Shown: positions 35,013 to 45,434 of the stretch, in pieces
Layout of the letters: each line of letters begins with the position of its first letter
Position numbering within the stretch: the first letter of the stretch is position 1
NCBI RefSeq assembly: GCF_009766065.1
Contig: NZ_LMUE01000002.1
Location: 1,408,169-1,472,168, forward strand
Length of the DNA stretch: 64,000 nucleotides
Direction: 5' to 3'
From: Dyella sp. S184
Lineage (GTDB): Bacteria > Pseudomonadota > Gammaproteobacteria > Xanthomonadales > Rhodanobacteraceae
Position numbers and translations under genes: made by a program
The notes under the pieces: model-generated
Database searches by the model: none
Told to the model about the DNA's origin: nothing
What the model saw: the letters and a program-made list of their open reading frames with translations, nothing else

Positions 35013-36263
35013 ATGGCATTCACCAGGACATTCATGCAGCTGCGGCCAATCATTGCTGCATTGGGTCGACACAAGGTGGCCACCGCGCTCATCGTCCTGC
35101 AGGTGGCGCTGACGCTGGCGGTGGCATCCAACGCACTGTTTATCGTGTCAACGCGCATCGTCCACCTGTCGCGCCCTACCAGCACGGACGAAGCTCATCT
35201 CTTCGTGATCCGCAATGGTTGGAAATTGGGTCAGACTGCGGCCCAGATCGATGCGAATATTCGCGCCGACCTGGAGTCCCTGCGTCATGTCGCAGGCGTG
35301 CGTGACGCATTCCCCAGCCAGGGGTTTCCACTGGGCGGGTTCAAAGACGACATCATCCTGCGACTGAAGCTCAAGCCGGACCAGAAGACGCACGGGCAAT
35401 TGGTCACGTTCTTTGCTTCGGACGGGCATGCGATCGATACGCTGGGTATATCGCTGGTCGCTGGGCGCAATTTTCGTCCCGATGAAATCACCGTCAGCGG
35501 CCCCAACGAAAAGATGTCTCCTGCCAGCATCATCGTCACCCGCAGTCTTGCCGATCAGCTGTTTCCCGATGGTTCGGCCCTGGGCAAGACGGTATACCTG
35601 CCGGATGGGCCTGCCGCCATCATCGGTATCCTCGCCAGCCTGCAGGGGCCACTCAAACAATCGGATCGCCTGGACCGCTATACCGTGCTGGTCCCGACGC
35701 ATTATCTCGATCCAGCGGGTGTCGTGTATCTGGTGCGTACCGACTCCACCGCCATGAAACCGGTGATCGCTGCAACGCTGAAAGCGCTGCAGGAGCGCAG
35801 CGGCGTACGCATCATCGATCTCAAAGATGGCATCGTTACCATGGCCCAGGTACGTGAGCGCGCCTATGCAGAGGATCGTAGCGTGGCGTTGCTGATGAGC
35901 ATCCTCAGCGGATTGCTGCTACTGGCTACCGCAGGCGGCATCGTGGGGTTGAGCAGTTTCTGGGTCAGCCAGCGGCGCAGACAGATCGGCATCCGCCGTT
36001 CGCTCGGCGCCACGACGGGCGATATCCTGCGCTACTTCCATGCCGAGAATTTCCTGATCGTCAGCGGCGGCATCTTGCTCGGCGCGTTGCTGGCGTTCCT
36101 AGCGAATCTCGGCCTGATGCATGTCTATGAATTGCCACGCATGCCGCTTTACGTACCACTACTGGGTGCGCTGCTGTTGTGGCTGCTCGGTCAACTGGCC
36201 GTATGGGGACCGGCACGCTTTGCCGCCAAGGTGCCACCCGTGGTCGCGATTCGTACGGAGTGA
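35013..36263 (+). CDS. MacB/FtsX-family ABC transporter permease 2
   Basis: Permease of 416 residues. One N-terminal helix (TALIVLQVALTLAVASNALF) is followed by a periplasmic domain with the MacB core (GRNFRPDEI, VTRSLADQLFPDGSALGKTV) and three C-terminal helices with the FtsX-type SQRRRQIGIRRSLGATTGDI. It begins 10 bases after permease 1 (AGG at 34-35 kb boundary serves as ribosome site) and likely forms a heterodimer with it. The operon ends here; the next gene is unrelated. Confidence 0.88.
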   Translation: MAFTRTFMQLRPIIAALGRHKVATALIVLQVALTLAVASNALFIVSTRIVHLSRPTSTDEAHLFVIRNGWKLGQTAAQIDANIRADLESLRHVAGVRDAFPSQGFPLGGFKDDIILRLKLKPDQKTHGQLVTFFASDGHAIDTLGISLVAGRNFRPDEITVSGPNEKMSPASIIVTRSLADQLFPDGSALGKTVYLPDGPAAIIGILASLQGPLKQSDRLDRYTVLVPTHYLDPAGVVYLVRTDSTAMKPVIAATLKALQERSGVRIIDLKDGIVTMAQVRERAYAEDRSVALLMSILSGLLLLATAGGIVGLSSFWVSQRRRQIGIRRSLGATTGDILRYFHAENFLIVSGGILLGALLAFLANLGLMHVYELPRMPLYVPLLGALLLWLLGQLAVWGPARFAAKVPPVVAIRTE

Positions 36264-36392
36264 ACGGTGATATTGATTGCCCTGATTTGGAGTTGACGAC
36301 GTAATTGAATGCCTGATCTTCTTCGGCCAATAGCAAGCAGGATCAGCCCAACCTCGGTTACAGTGGGCCCACACCACTGCTGAGGCCCGATC

Positions 36393-36803
36393 ATGAGCAA
36401 AGACAAATCGCACAAGAAGGACAAGTCGAAAAAGCACGACCTGTTTTCGTTGATGCAGGAGCAGAGTGAAGTCTTCAGGGACATGGTGGCGCATTTCCAG
36501 AATGCCTGGACGCCTAAGCTGTTTGCGCACAAGGGTAACGAAGCCGCACATACTGATGCGGCTGCGAAGACGGTGATTGCGAAGAAGGCCACTCGATCAG
36601 CCAAGTCCGCAAAAAAACCTGTTGCGAAAGCCGCACCGGTATCGAAGAAGCCGAAGGCCGCGACAGCCGCGAAAAAGCCCGCGACCAAGAAGAGCAGCGT
36701 CAAGAAGGCGCCTGCTTCGAAGAATGCCAAGCCTATCGCGGCAAAAAAGAGCACGGCCAAAACGGCCCGGCATCCGGCAAAGAAAAGCCCGGCAAAGAAA
36801 TAG
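36393..36803 (+). CDS. Lys/Ala-rich basic protein
   Basis: Protein of 136 residues. A short N-terminal segment (DLFSLMQEQSEVFRDMVAHF, about 16-35) looks like an amphipathic helix. It is followed by about 80 residues of Lys/Ala/Pro repeats of the AAKKP/SAKK type, like histone H1 tails or AlgP. The long basic tail suggests binding to DNA, RNA or polyphosphate. A very similar tail is fused to the DksA-family protein at 56560-57756. Low complexity makes family assignment impossible by eye. It is followed by a good terminator. Confidence 0.7.
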   Translation: MSKDKSHKKDKSKKHDLFSLMQEQSEVFRDMVAHFQNAWTPKLFAHKGNEAAHTDAAAKTVIAKKATRSAKSAKKPVAKAAPVSKKPKAATAAKKPATKKSSVKKAPASKNAKPIAAKKSTAKTARHPAKKSPAKK

Positions 36804-36886
36804 CCGACTTGCGCGCCTGAGTCGTTTCCGGCGCAGTTATGGATCGAGAAGTTGCTTTGTGCTCGGCTCGATCCGTGAAGAGACAA

Positions 36887-36915
36887 AAAGAGGGCCGCAT
36901 CCAGCGGCCCTCTTT
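36887..36915. terminator. Bidirectional terminator
   Basis: Twelve-base-pair stem AAAGAGGGCCGC/GCGGCCCTCTTT around ATCCA, between the Lys/Ala-rich gene (plus) and the alcohol dehydrogenase (minus). A and T tracts at the outer ends allow function in both directions. Confidence 0.88.
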
Positions 36916-36931
36916 ATTGCTTAGTGAGCCC

Positions 36932-37984
36932 TCACTTGGCCAGCGACGCATTGTCGATCACGAAGCGGTACTTCACGTCACCCTTCACCATGCGGTCGTA
37001 GGCCTCGTCGATCTTCTGTACCGGGATCATCTCGATGTCGGAGACGATGCCCTTTTCCGCGCAGAAATCCAGCATCTCCTGCGTTTCGGCGATGCCGCCG
37101 ATCAGCGAGCCGGCGATCGCCCGGCGCTTGAAGATCAGGTTGGCCACGCTCGGCGACGGATGCGGATGCTCCGGCACGCCGACCAGCACCAGTGTGCCGT
37201 CGCGCTTGAGGAGGCCGGTGAACGCATCCAGCGAATGGCTGGCGGCTACGGTGTTAAGGATGAAGTCGAAGCTGTTGGCGTGCGCCTTCATCTCGTCAGC
37301 GTTGCGCGAAACCACCACCTCGTCCGCGCCCAGGTCCAGTGCAGCTTGGCGCTTGCTTTCCGAGGTGGTGAACGCCACCACGTGAGCGCCCATGGCATGC
37401 GCGAGCTTCACGCCCATATGGCCCAGTCCGCCGATGCCAACCACGCCGACCTTGCTGCCGGGGCCGACCTTCCAGTGCCGTAGCGGCGAGTAGGTGGTGA
37501 TGCCCGCGCACAGCAGCGGCGCGACCGCGGCGAGCTGCGATTCAGGATGGCGGATCTTCAGCACGAACTTTTTATCAACCACGATGCGCTGCGAATAGCC
37601 GCCCAGCGTGTGCCCGGGCGCATCCGGGGTCGGGCCATTGTAGGTGCCGACGAAACCGTTCTCGCAATACTGCTCCAGCCCCTCGTCGCAGGCCGCACAA
37701 TGCTGGCAGCTTCCCACCAGGCAGCCCACGCCTACGGTGTCGCCGACCTTGAAGCCGGTCACGGCGCTGCCGACGGCGCTGACATGGCCAACGATCTCGT
37801 GGCCGGGCACGCAGGGATACAGTGTGCCGCCCCACTCGGAGCGCACGGTATGCAGGTCGGAGTGGCAGACGCCGCAATAGGCGATATCGATCTGCACATC
37901 CTGCGGGCCGGGTGCACGACGCTCGATGTCGATGGATTGCAGCGGCTTGTCGGCGGCATGTGCGCCGTAGGCTTTGGTGGTCAT
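36932..37984 (-). CDS. Zinc-dependent NAD(P) alcohol dehydrogenase (YahK/cinnamyl type)
   Basis: MDR-family alcohol/aldehyde oxidoreductase of 350 residues. Catalytic zinc ligands are in CGVCHSDLH (about 37-45) and GHEIVGH. Structural zinc Cys are in CQHCAACDEGLEQYC (about 93-107). The Rossmann motif is GIGGLGHMGVK at about 183-193. The pattern TYNGPTPDAPGHTLGGYSQ places it with YahK-like broad-range aldehyde reductases. It is the last gene of a minus-strand set with a cupin, a decarboxylase-like protein and an aldo-keto reductase. Confidence 0.93.
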   Translation of the reverse strand: MTTKAYGAHAADKPLQSIDIERRAPGPQDVQIDIAYCGVCHSDLHTVRSEWGGTLYPCVPGHEIVGHVSAVGSAVTGFKVGDTVGVGCLVGSCQHCAACDEGLEQYCENGFVGTYNGPTPDAPGHTLGGYSQRIVVDKKFVLKIRHPESQLAAVAPLLCAGITTYSPLRHWKVGPGSKVGVVGIGGLGHMGVKLAHAMGAHVVAFTTSESKRQAALDLGADEVVVSRNADEMKAHANSFDFILNTVAASHSLDAFTGLLKRDGTLVLVGVPEHPHPSPSVANLIFKRRAIAGSLIGGIAETQEMLDFCAEKGIVSDIEMIPVQKIDEAYDRMVKGDVKYRFVIDNASLAK

Positions 37985-38018
37985 GGGGTTTTCCTTGCTG
38001 GGGGAGGGTTGAACAAAA

Positions 38019-38426
38019 TCAGGGAGCCGGCCCTACAAGATATTCCTCATCGGTCACCTTCTCCATCCATTCGACTACCTTGCCGTCCTTCGCTTCCTGG
38101 ACGGCGATGTGGGTCATCGCGGTGGTCGGTGTGGCGCCGTGCCAATGCCGGTGGTTCGACGGGCAGCAGATGATGTCGCCGGCGTTGATCTCCACGATCG
38201 GGCCGCCTTCGCACTGGGTCCAGCCCTTGCCGGCGGTGACGATCAGGATCTGCCCCAGCGGATGGGTATGCCAGGCGCTGCGCGCGCCCGGCTCGAAGGT
38301 CACGATGGCGCCGGACACGTTCGCGCCACCGATGCCCTTGAACGGCGAATCGATGCGGACCTTGCCGGTGAAGTACTCGGCCGGTCCGGTGACGGAGGGC
38401 TGCGAGCCGTTGCGGATGATTTCCAT
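38019..38426 (-). CDS. Cupin domain protein
   Basis: Single-domain cupin of 135 residues. Motif 1 is [20 protein letters not shown], with two His, and motif 2 is [20 protein letters not shown], with a His. The ATG at 38426 has AGGAA upstream (about 8 bases); a TTG two codons earlier is possible. Cupins of this type are often encoded with carboxymuconolactone decarboxylase-like genes, as here. Reaction unknown. Confidence 0.88.
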   Translation of the reverse strand: MEIIRNGSQPSVTGPAEYFTGKVRIDSPFKGIGGANVSGAIVTFEPGARSAWHTHPLGQILIVTAGKGWTQCEGGPIVEINAGDIICCPSNHRHWHGATPTTAMTHIAVQEAKDGKVVEWMEKVTDEEYLVGPAP

Positions 38427-38526
38427 GGTCAATGTTCCTGTAGATGATGCTTGATGTGCAGAATGCGAACACGGAGCCCCTCGAGGCTTCAGGAGGCTCC
38501 GCTCATGTTTGATCAGTCCAGCTTGC

Positions 38527-39279
38527 TCAGGCCGATGTGCCCTCGTTGATCACCCTCAGCGCATTCAATGTGCGTGGATAACCGATGAAGGGCAAAAGCT
38601 GCGTGATGGTGGCGATAAGTATTTGGCGGTCGTTGCCGACGGCCAGATTCCCCACGACGTGACCGGCCAGCTGCGGTTCGCAGCCGCCGAGGGACGCGAG
38701 AATGGCGAACGTCAGCAGCTCGCGTGTCCGCAAGTCCAGGCCGTTGCGTGTGTAGTAGTCGCCAAAGCAGTTAGCCGAGAGAAAGCGCTGGATGTGCAGC
38801 TGATCCTTCGGCGACTGCGCAACCATCGCATCGATGCGATCACCGAACATCTGCTTCTGCGCTGCCAGACCTTTTTCGAACCGGGTTGCTGCCGTCGTGG
38901 TCGATTGCTCCGGCAGCGGCAACGCTATGCCGCGACTCTTGAACACCTCATTGGTGCCATGCAGGAAATCGAATGCCTTGGCCATGCCCACATAAGGCAC
39001 GGCCTGATAAAGGATTTCCCTGGCCTCCACCGGCGTCACGCCGACGTTGAGCGCGCCGCCCAGCATGACGCTGTATTCGTTCACCGCCTGGCAGGCGATC
39101 AAGGCCGCCAGTTGAACCATCAGGCGCAGACGAACATCCATCTCGGTGGCCTCGATGACTTCATCGAAGGCCCAGTTGTCGAAGATCTCGATCAACTCGG
39201 GGTCGGTGACCTTCAGTGTGGAGACGTGGTTGGGAAACAGTTGGTCGTGATTGCGCTGCGCTACTTCAGTGATTGCCAT
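38527..39279 (-). CDS. Carboxymuconolactone decarboxylase family protein
   Basis: Protein of 250 residues with two CMD/AhpD-like repeats (about 40-110 and 165-240). The first has [20 protein letters not shown]. The second has [19 protein letters not shown] and a single Cys instead of the CxxC of AhpD. Two-domain proteins of this type are widespread and mostly uncharacterised; some are gamma-carboxymuconolactone decarboxylases. No other protocatechuate genes are nearby, so a direct aromatic role is not supported. It sits between the cupin and aldo-keto reductase genes. Confidence 0.88.
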   Translation of the reverse strand: MAITEVAQRNHDQLFPNHVSTLKVTDPELIEIFDNWAFDEVIEATEMDVRLRLMVQLAALIACQAVNEYSVMLGGALNVGVTPVEAREILYQAVPYVGMAKAFDFLHGTNEVFKSRGIALPLPEQSTTTAATRFEKGLAAQKQMFGDRIDAMVAQSPKDQLHIQRFLSANCFGDYYTRNGLDLRTRELLTFAILASLGGCEPQLAGHVVGNLAVGNDRQILIATITQLLPFIGYPRTLNALRVINEGTSA

Positions 39280-39305
39280 CGGGTTGCCTCATGGATCCTG
39301 TTTGT

Positions 39306-40394
<1,089 letters not shown>

Positions 40395-40417
40395 TCATTA
40401 ATAAGCTGGGTCCGCCC

Positions 40418-41308
40418 ATGCCCCGCGAGAACTACAACGATCTGCTGGCCTTCCTGGCGGTGGCGCGCGAACGCAGCTTCACCCGCGCTGCTGCGCAACT
40501 GGGTGTGTCCCAATCGGCGCTCAGCCACACCATCCGCGGGCTGGAGGCTCGGCTGGGCCTGCGCCTGCTGACCCGGACCACACGCAATGTCGCCCCCACC
40601 GAGGCGGGCGATCGCCTGTTCAGGGAGTTGGCACCCAACTTTGGAGACATCGATGCGGCCGTGGCGAACCTGAGCGAGCTGCGCGACAAGCCCAGCGGCA
40701 CACTGCGCATCACCACCGGCGAACACGCCGCCACGACGGTGCTGTGGCCGACACTGCGCAAGCTGTTGCCGGGATACCCGGACATCCACGTCGAGGTCAT
40801 CAGCGACTCTGTCTTGACCGACATCGTCGCCGAGCGATTTGACGCGGGCATCCGTCTGGGTGAGCAGGTGGCCAAGGACATGATCGCCACGCCCATCGGT
40901 CCGCCGATGCGGATGGCCGTCATCGGTGCACCCGACTACCTCACCTCACGCCCGCCGGTGCATACCCCGCGCGATCTCACCGGACACGACTGCATCAATA
41001 TCCGCTTCCTTACCCACGGCGGACTTTACGCGTGGGAGTTCGAGCAGGACGGCCATGCCCTGAACGTCCGCGTGGAGGGTCGGCTGGCCTTCAACAACAG
41101 CCGGCAGATCCGGACGGCGGCGCTCGATGGCTTCGGCCTCGCCTGTCTTCCGGAAGACATGGTCCTGGCGGATATCGCGGCCGGCAAGCTGCAGCGCCTG
41201 CTGGGCGACTGGTGTCCGCCGTTTCCCGGCTATCACCTCTACTACCCGAGCAGGCGCCAGCACTCGCCGGCGTTTTCATTGCTGGTGGAAGCATTGCGTT
41301 ATCCGTGA
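40418..41308 (+). CDS. LysR family transcriptional regulator
   Basis: DNA-binding regulator of 296 residues. The N-terminal winged helix-turn-helix is clear (FLAVARERSFTRAAAQLGVSQ, then SALSHTIRGLEARLGLRLL at about residues 11-50), followed by a LysR effector-binding domain. It is divergent from the aldo-keto reductase gene and so most likely controls that cassette, responding to an unknown aldehyde or aromatic ligand (inference). ATG at 40418 starts the helix-turn-helix at the usual distance; a GTG at 40391 would add nine residues. Confidence 0.92.
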   Translation: MPRENYNDLLAFLAVARERSFTRAAAQLGVSQSALSHTIRGLEARLGLRLLTRTTRNVAPTEAGDRLFRELAPNFGDIDAAVANLSELRDKPSGTLRITTGEHAATTVLWPTLRKLLPGYPDIHVEVISDSVLTDIVAERFDAGIRLGEQVAKDMIATPIGPPMRMAVIGAPDYLTSRPPVHTPRDLTGHDCINIRFLTHGGLYAWEFEQDGHALNVRVEGRLAFNNSRQIRTAALDGFGLACLPEDMVLADIAAGKLQRLLGDWCPPFPGYHLYYPSRRQHSPAFSLLVEALRYP

Positions 41309-41351
41309 GCCCTCGGTTGAATCCGCAGCCAGCAGCCAGCATTCGAAAACT

Positions 41352-42614
41352 TCACGTCCGACTCTGCGGATGCCGTACCTGCCCTTCCCCTCTCACCACG
41401 AATCGCTCCACCGTCAGCGACTCGGCCCCCATCGGCCCGTAGGCGTGCAAGCGTGTGGTGGAGATGCCAATCTCCGCGCCGAGACCCAGTTCGCCGCCAT
41501 CGCTGAAACGCGAGGACGCGTTGACCATCACTACTGCGCAGCGCAGTGCCTGCACGAAGCGCTGCGCCGCGCCTTCGTCACGGGTGGCGATCACTTCGGT
41601 ATGGTCAGAGCCATGGCGGCGGATATGCTCGATCGCTGCGTCCAGGTCGTCGATCACGCGCACGGCAAGGATCAGGTCGAGAAACTCCGCGGCGTAGTCA
41701 TCCTCGCTCGCAGCGCTCATCGATGGCACCAAGGCGCGACTACGCTCGCAACCGCGCAGCTGCACGCCATGTTGCTGCAATGACGCCGCAGCCGCGGGTA
41801 GAAACGCAGCGGCGATGTCCCGATGCACCAGCAACGTCTCCAGCGCGTTGCATACGCCAGGGCGCGTGGTCTTGCCGTCGATCAGCAGATCCAGCGCCAG
41901 CGCGGGGTCGGCGGCACGATCAACATAGAGGTGGCAGACGCCCTTGTAATGCTTGATCACCGGCACGCGCGCGTGTTCGGCGACGAAACGGATCAGGCCT
42001 TCGCCGCCACGCGGAATGGCCAGATCGACAATGTCGCTCAGCTGCAGCAGCTCGATCATTGTCTCGCGGCGCAGATCCTCGACCAGGGTCAGCGCAGCAG
42101 CCGGTATGCCGTGTGCTTCCAGTGCCGATCTCAACGCCCCTGCAATCGCCGTGTTGGAATGGATCGCCTCAGTGCCACCGCGCAGGATCACGCCGTTGCC
42201 CGCCATCAGGCACAACGCCGCGGCGTCGGCGGTGACGTTGGGGCGCGCCTCGTAGATCATCACAATGACACCGAGTGGGATGCGCACGCGTTCGATCGAC
42301 AATCCGTTCGGCCGTGTCTCGCGGCGCGTCACCACGCCGACCGGATCGGGCAGTTCGGCTACTTCGCGCAAGGCGTTGGCAACGCCGGTCACACGCGTCT
42401 CGTCCAGCCGCAGGCGATCGAGCATGACGCCCTGTACGCCATTCATTGCGGCCTGCCGCATGTCGCGCGCATTCGCGACCAGTACCGCGGCGCACTGCGC
42501 TTCCAGCGCCGCCGCCATGTCGCGCAGCAACGCGCGCTTGGCCTCGCTGCCGAGCGTAGCGATGACTTGCGCAGCATCGCGGCAATCCAGTGCCTGCTGG
42601 CGAATGCTGCTCAT
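41352..42614 (-). CDS. proA: Gamma-glutamyl phosphate reductase
   Basis: Second enzyme of proline synthesis (glutamyl-5-phosphate to glutamate semialdehyde). The 420-residue protein has the NADPH-binding region [20 protein letters not shown] and the active-site Cys in [16 protein letters not shown] near residue 255. It is the last gene of the arginine/proline operon and overlaps proB by 4 bases. It converges with the LysR gene, with only 43 bases between stops and no strong terminator visible. Confidence 0.96.
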   Translation of the reverse strand: MSSIRQQALDCRDAAQVIATLGSEAKRALLRDMAAALEAQCAAVLVANARDMRQAAMNGVQGVMLDRLRLDETRVTGVANALREVAELPDPVGVVTRRETRPNGLSIERVRIPLGVIVMIYEARPNVTADAAALCLMAGNGVILRGGTEAIHSNTAIAGALRSALEAHGIPAAALTLVEDLRRETMIELLQLSDIVDLAIPRGGEGLIRFVAEHARVPVIKHYKGVCHLYVDRAADPALALDLLIDGKTTRPGVCNALETLLVHRDIAAAFLPAAAASLQQHGVQLRGCERSRALVPSMSAASEDDYAAEFLDLILAVRVIDDLDAAIEHIRRHGSDHTEVIATRDEGAAQRFVQALRCAVVMVNASSRFSDGGELGLGAEIGISTTRLHAYGPMGAESLTVERFVVRGEGQVRHPQSRT

Positions 42615-43765
42615 GCGGTTGCCTCCATGTCGCTCACGGTGGCAAGGTCATCGCGGTGTACTACCTCGGCGCCGTAGCTGTAACCGAGCACACCCTCGAT
42701 CTCGCGGCTGTGCCGCCCGGCCAGCCGTCGCAGCTCGACAGCACCGTACTGGCAGAGACCACGGGCGACCGATCGCCCATTCACATCGACGATCTCCACC
42801 AGATCACCGCGATGGAACTCGCCCTCAGCACCCAGCACGCCGCCCGGCAACAGCGAGACACGACCACCGGCCAGCGCCTGCACAGCACCGGCGTCGATGC
42901 GGATACGCCCCGGTGCGGCCGGTGCGTGGCGCAGCCAATACTTGCGCGCCTGCATGCGGCTGCTTGCTGCGGCGATCAGCGTGCCGTGCAAACGATCATG
43001 CTGCAGCGCGTGCACCGTTGTGGCGTCACGGCCATTGAACAGCGCGGTTGGAATCCCTGCTGCAGCCGCCTTGGCCGCCGCCTCCAGTTTGGTACGCATG
43101 CCGCCGGTCCCGGCCGCGCTGCCACTTCCGCCAGCCATCGCCAGGATCGATGGCGTCAGCACAGGCACGTAAGTGATCGGCGTGGCCGCCAGATCCCGAC
43201 GCGGATCGGCGCTGTACAGCGCGTCGACGTCGGAAGCGATCAGCAGCAGATCGGCATCGACCAGCGCCGCGACGATCGCCGCGAGATTGTCGTTGTCACC
43301 GAGTTTCAGCTCATCGACTGCCACAGTGTCGTTCTCGTTCACCACCGGTAGCACGTCGAGCGCCAGCAGTTCGCGTAGCGTGGCGCGCGCGTTGAGATAA
43401 CGACGACGGTTGCGCAGATCGTCATGGGTGAGCAGCACCTGCGCCACCGGTCGCGCAGACAGCGATTGCCACAGCCCGATCATCGGCGCCTGACCCAGGG
43501 CGGCCAGCGCCTGGCGCGCCGCGAGGCCATCGCCATCAGCTGCATGCTTTCGCAGCAGCGCACATCCCGCCGCCACCGCGCCCGAAGACACCAACACCAC
43601 CTGACGACCAGCAGCATGACTGGTGGCAATGAAACCAGCCAAGGCCTCTGCGTAACACGGAGTAAGGCCGCCACCGTCGGCAGCAAGCAGATTGCTGCCT
43701 ACCTTCAGTACGGCACGACGCCAGTTTGGCAACGCCTGTGCGGGCAAGGTGGATCGGACGCTCAT
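42611..43765 (-). CDS. proB: Glutamate 5-kinase
   Basis: First step of proline synthesis, feedback-inhibited by proline in the family. The 384-residue protein has the kinase domain with [34 protein letters not shown] and [14 protein letters not shown]-terminal PUA domain runs from about 275 to 370 ([20 protein letters not shown]). It overlaps the cupin gene upstream and proA downstream by 4 bases each. Confidence 0.96.
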   Translation of the reverse strand: MSVRSTLPAQALPNWRRAVLKVGSNLLAADGGGLTPCYAEALAGFIATSHAAGRQVVLVSSGAVAAGCALLRKHAADGDGLAARQALAALGQAPMIGLWQSLSARPVAQVLLTHDDLRNRRRYLNARATLRELLALDVLPVVNENDTVAVDELKLGDNDNLAAIVAALVDADLLLIASDVDALYSADPRRDLAATPITYVPVLTPSILAMAGGSGSAAGTGGMRTKLEAAAKAAAAGIPTALFNGRDATTVHALQHDRLHGTLIAAASSRMQARKYWLRHAPAAPGRIRIDAGAVQALAGGRVSLLPGGVLGAEGEFHRGDLVEIVDVNGRSVARGLCQYGAVELRRLAGRHSREIEGVLGYSYGAEVVHRDDLATVSDMEATA

Positions 43766-44124
43766 GCGGCATCCTCCGACAAGGGCGCCGGCATGCGATC
43801 ACCGTGGCTCTTCGGCGCCGAGACCACCAGAAAACGGACATCTGCGTTGCTCGCGTTGTGCATCTGGTGCGCCACGCCGGGCGGCACATGCAGGCCTTCG
43901 CCGCGCAGCAGTCGATGCCGCGAGTCTTCCAGCTCCAGCATGGCTTCGCCTTCCAGCACATAGAAGAATTGCCGTGCCTTCACGTGTCGATGCCGCTGCT
44001 CGGCGGTACCCGGCGGCATGCGTTCCTCGATCACACTGAGGTCGTCACTGGCGAGCAAATGCCAGCCGTCGCAGGTTTCACCCCAACCATAGTGTTCGGC
44101 ATTCCCCGTGCTGATCGCTCCCAT
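43762..44124 (-). CDS. Cupin domain protein of the arg/pro operon
   Basis: Small cupin of 120 residues with RHRHVKARQFFYVLEGEAML (metal His pair and Glu equivalent) and LHVPPGVAHQMHNASN. It lies between argH (14-base gap) and proB (4-base overlap), so it is translated with the proline genes. No arginine or proline step needs a cupin, and the substrate is unknown. The N-terminus WGETCDGWHLLASDDLSVIE resembles cupins of uncharacterised GNAT-associated families. A regulatory or detoxifying role is inference. Confidence 0.82.
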   Translation of the reverse strand: MGAISTGNAEHYGWGETCDGWHLLASDDLSVIEERMPPGTAEQRHRHVKARQFFYVLEGEAMLELEDSRHRLLRGEGLHVPPGVAHQMHNASNADVRFLVVSAPKSHGDRMPAPLSEDAA

Positions 44125-44138
44125 GCCGGATACTCCGT

Positions 44139-45434
44139 TCAGTCGTCGAGTGTGCTCAAGCGTTGATGCAGTTCGTCCAGTCGCAGGTCATGGCCCGCAC
44201 CAGGCGACACGCGCGCAGCGAGGCTGCTTTCGGGTGTGCGGCCCTGTCCGGCCGAGGCTGCGGTTTCCGCCGCCGCACGGTAGGCATCGCGGAACGGCAC
44301 CCCGGCGGCGGCCTGTTCGATCGCCACATCGGTGGCGTACATCGTCGGCTCGATCGCTGCGCGCATGGCACCCTCATTCCACTGCAGCCGTGCCAGCAGA
44401 TCCGGCACCAGTTCCAGCGCACCAAGGCCGTGGCGGCAACCATGAAACAGCGAGCCCTTGGAAAACTGCAGGTCGCGCTGATAACCGGACGGCAGTGATA
44501 GCAGCTGCTCGATCTCGGTGCGTGCAGCGGCCACGCTGGCGTAGCTGGCACGCAACAATTCCACCACATCCGGATTGCGTTTGTTCGGCATGATCGAGCT
44601 GCCGGTGGTGTATTCGGCGGGCAGCTTCACGAAGTTGAATTCAGTCGTGGTGAACAGCGACAGATCCCACGCCAGCCGGCGCAGATCGAGCAGTGCGCTG
44701 GCGATCGCCTCCAGCACCGCCATCTCGAACTTGCCACGTGAAAGCTGCGCGTAGATCGGCGAGATCTGCATGCGTGCGAAGCCGAGTGCCTGCGTGGTGT
44801 GCTCTCGGTCCAGCTTCAGATTCACGCCGTAGCCGGCAGCTGTGCCGAGTGGATTGGCGTCGATCCATAGAGACGTCTGCTGCGCACGCAGCGCATTGTC
44901 GATGAAGCCTTCGGCGAAACCGGCAAACCACATCGCGGTGGACGACACCACGGCACGTTGCAAGTGTGTGTAGCCAGGCAACGGCAGCGCCGGCTGTGCT
45001 GCACGCTCAAGACAGACCTGAGCAATCGCGCGGCAATGCGTCTGCAGCGTGGTCAGTTGATCCTTCAGCCACAACCGGGTGGCCACCAGGATCTGATCGT
45101 TGCGGCTGCGGCCGGTGTGCACCCGACGGCCGGCATCACCGAGTCGTTCTGTAAGCCGCGCCTCGATCGCCGAGTGGCCATCTTCATAGCGATCGTCCAG
45201 CACGAACGAACCGCTGCGAAAATCCTCAGCCAGCGTATCCAGTTCGCGCTTCAGCGCCGCAGACTCATCTGCACTGACCACGCCGATATTCGCCAGCCCT
45301 TCCACATGCGCCTTGCTGGCGGTGATGTCATGCAGGAAAAATTCGCGATCGAGCAGCACGTCGTCACCGGCGAGAAACGCCATGATTCGTGCGTTTGTGG
45401 TCACGCCCGTTTTTTGCCATAGGAGGTCAGTCAT
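44139..45434 (-). CDS. argH: Argininosuccinate lyase
   Basis: Final step of arginine synthesis, releasing arginine and fumarate. The 431-residue fumarase/aspartase-superfamily protein has [13 protein letters not shown], the catalytic His in [12 protein letters not shown], and the superfamily signature [19 protein letters not shown] near residue 275. The start overlaps the ProRS stop by 8 bases (ATGACTGA), so the two are tightly coupled. Confidence 0.97.
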   Translation of the reverse strand: MTDLLWQKTGVTTNARIMAFLAGDDVLLDREFFLHDITASKAHVEGLANIGVVSADESAALKRELDTLAEDFRSGSFVLDDRYEDGHSAIEARLTERLGDAGRRVHTGRSRNDQILVATRLWLKDQLTTLQTHCRAIAQVCLERAAQPALPLPGYTHLQRAVVSSTAMWFAGFAEGFIDNALRAQQTSLWIDANPLGTAAGYGVNLKLDREHTTQALGFARMQISPIYAQLSRGKFEMAVLEAIASALLDLRRLAWDLSLFTTTEFNFVKLPAEYTTGSSIMPNKRNPDVVELLRASYASVAAARTEIEQLLSLPSGYQRDLQFSKGSLFHGCRHGLGALELVPDLLARLQWNEGAMRAAIEPTMYATDVAIEQAAAGVPFRDAYRAAAETAASAGQGRTPESSLAARVSPGAGHDLRLDELHQRLSTLDD

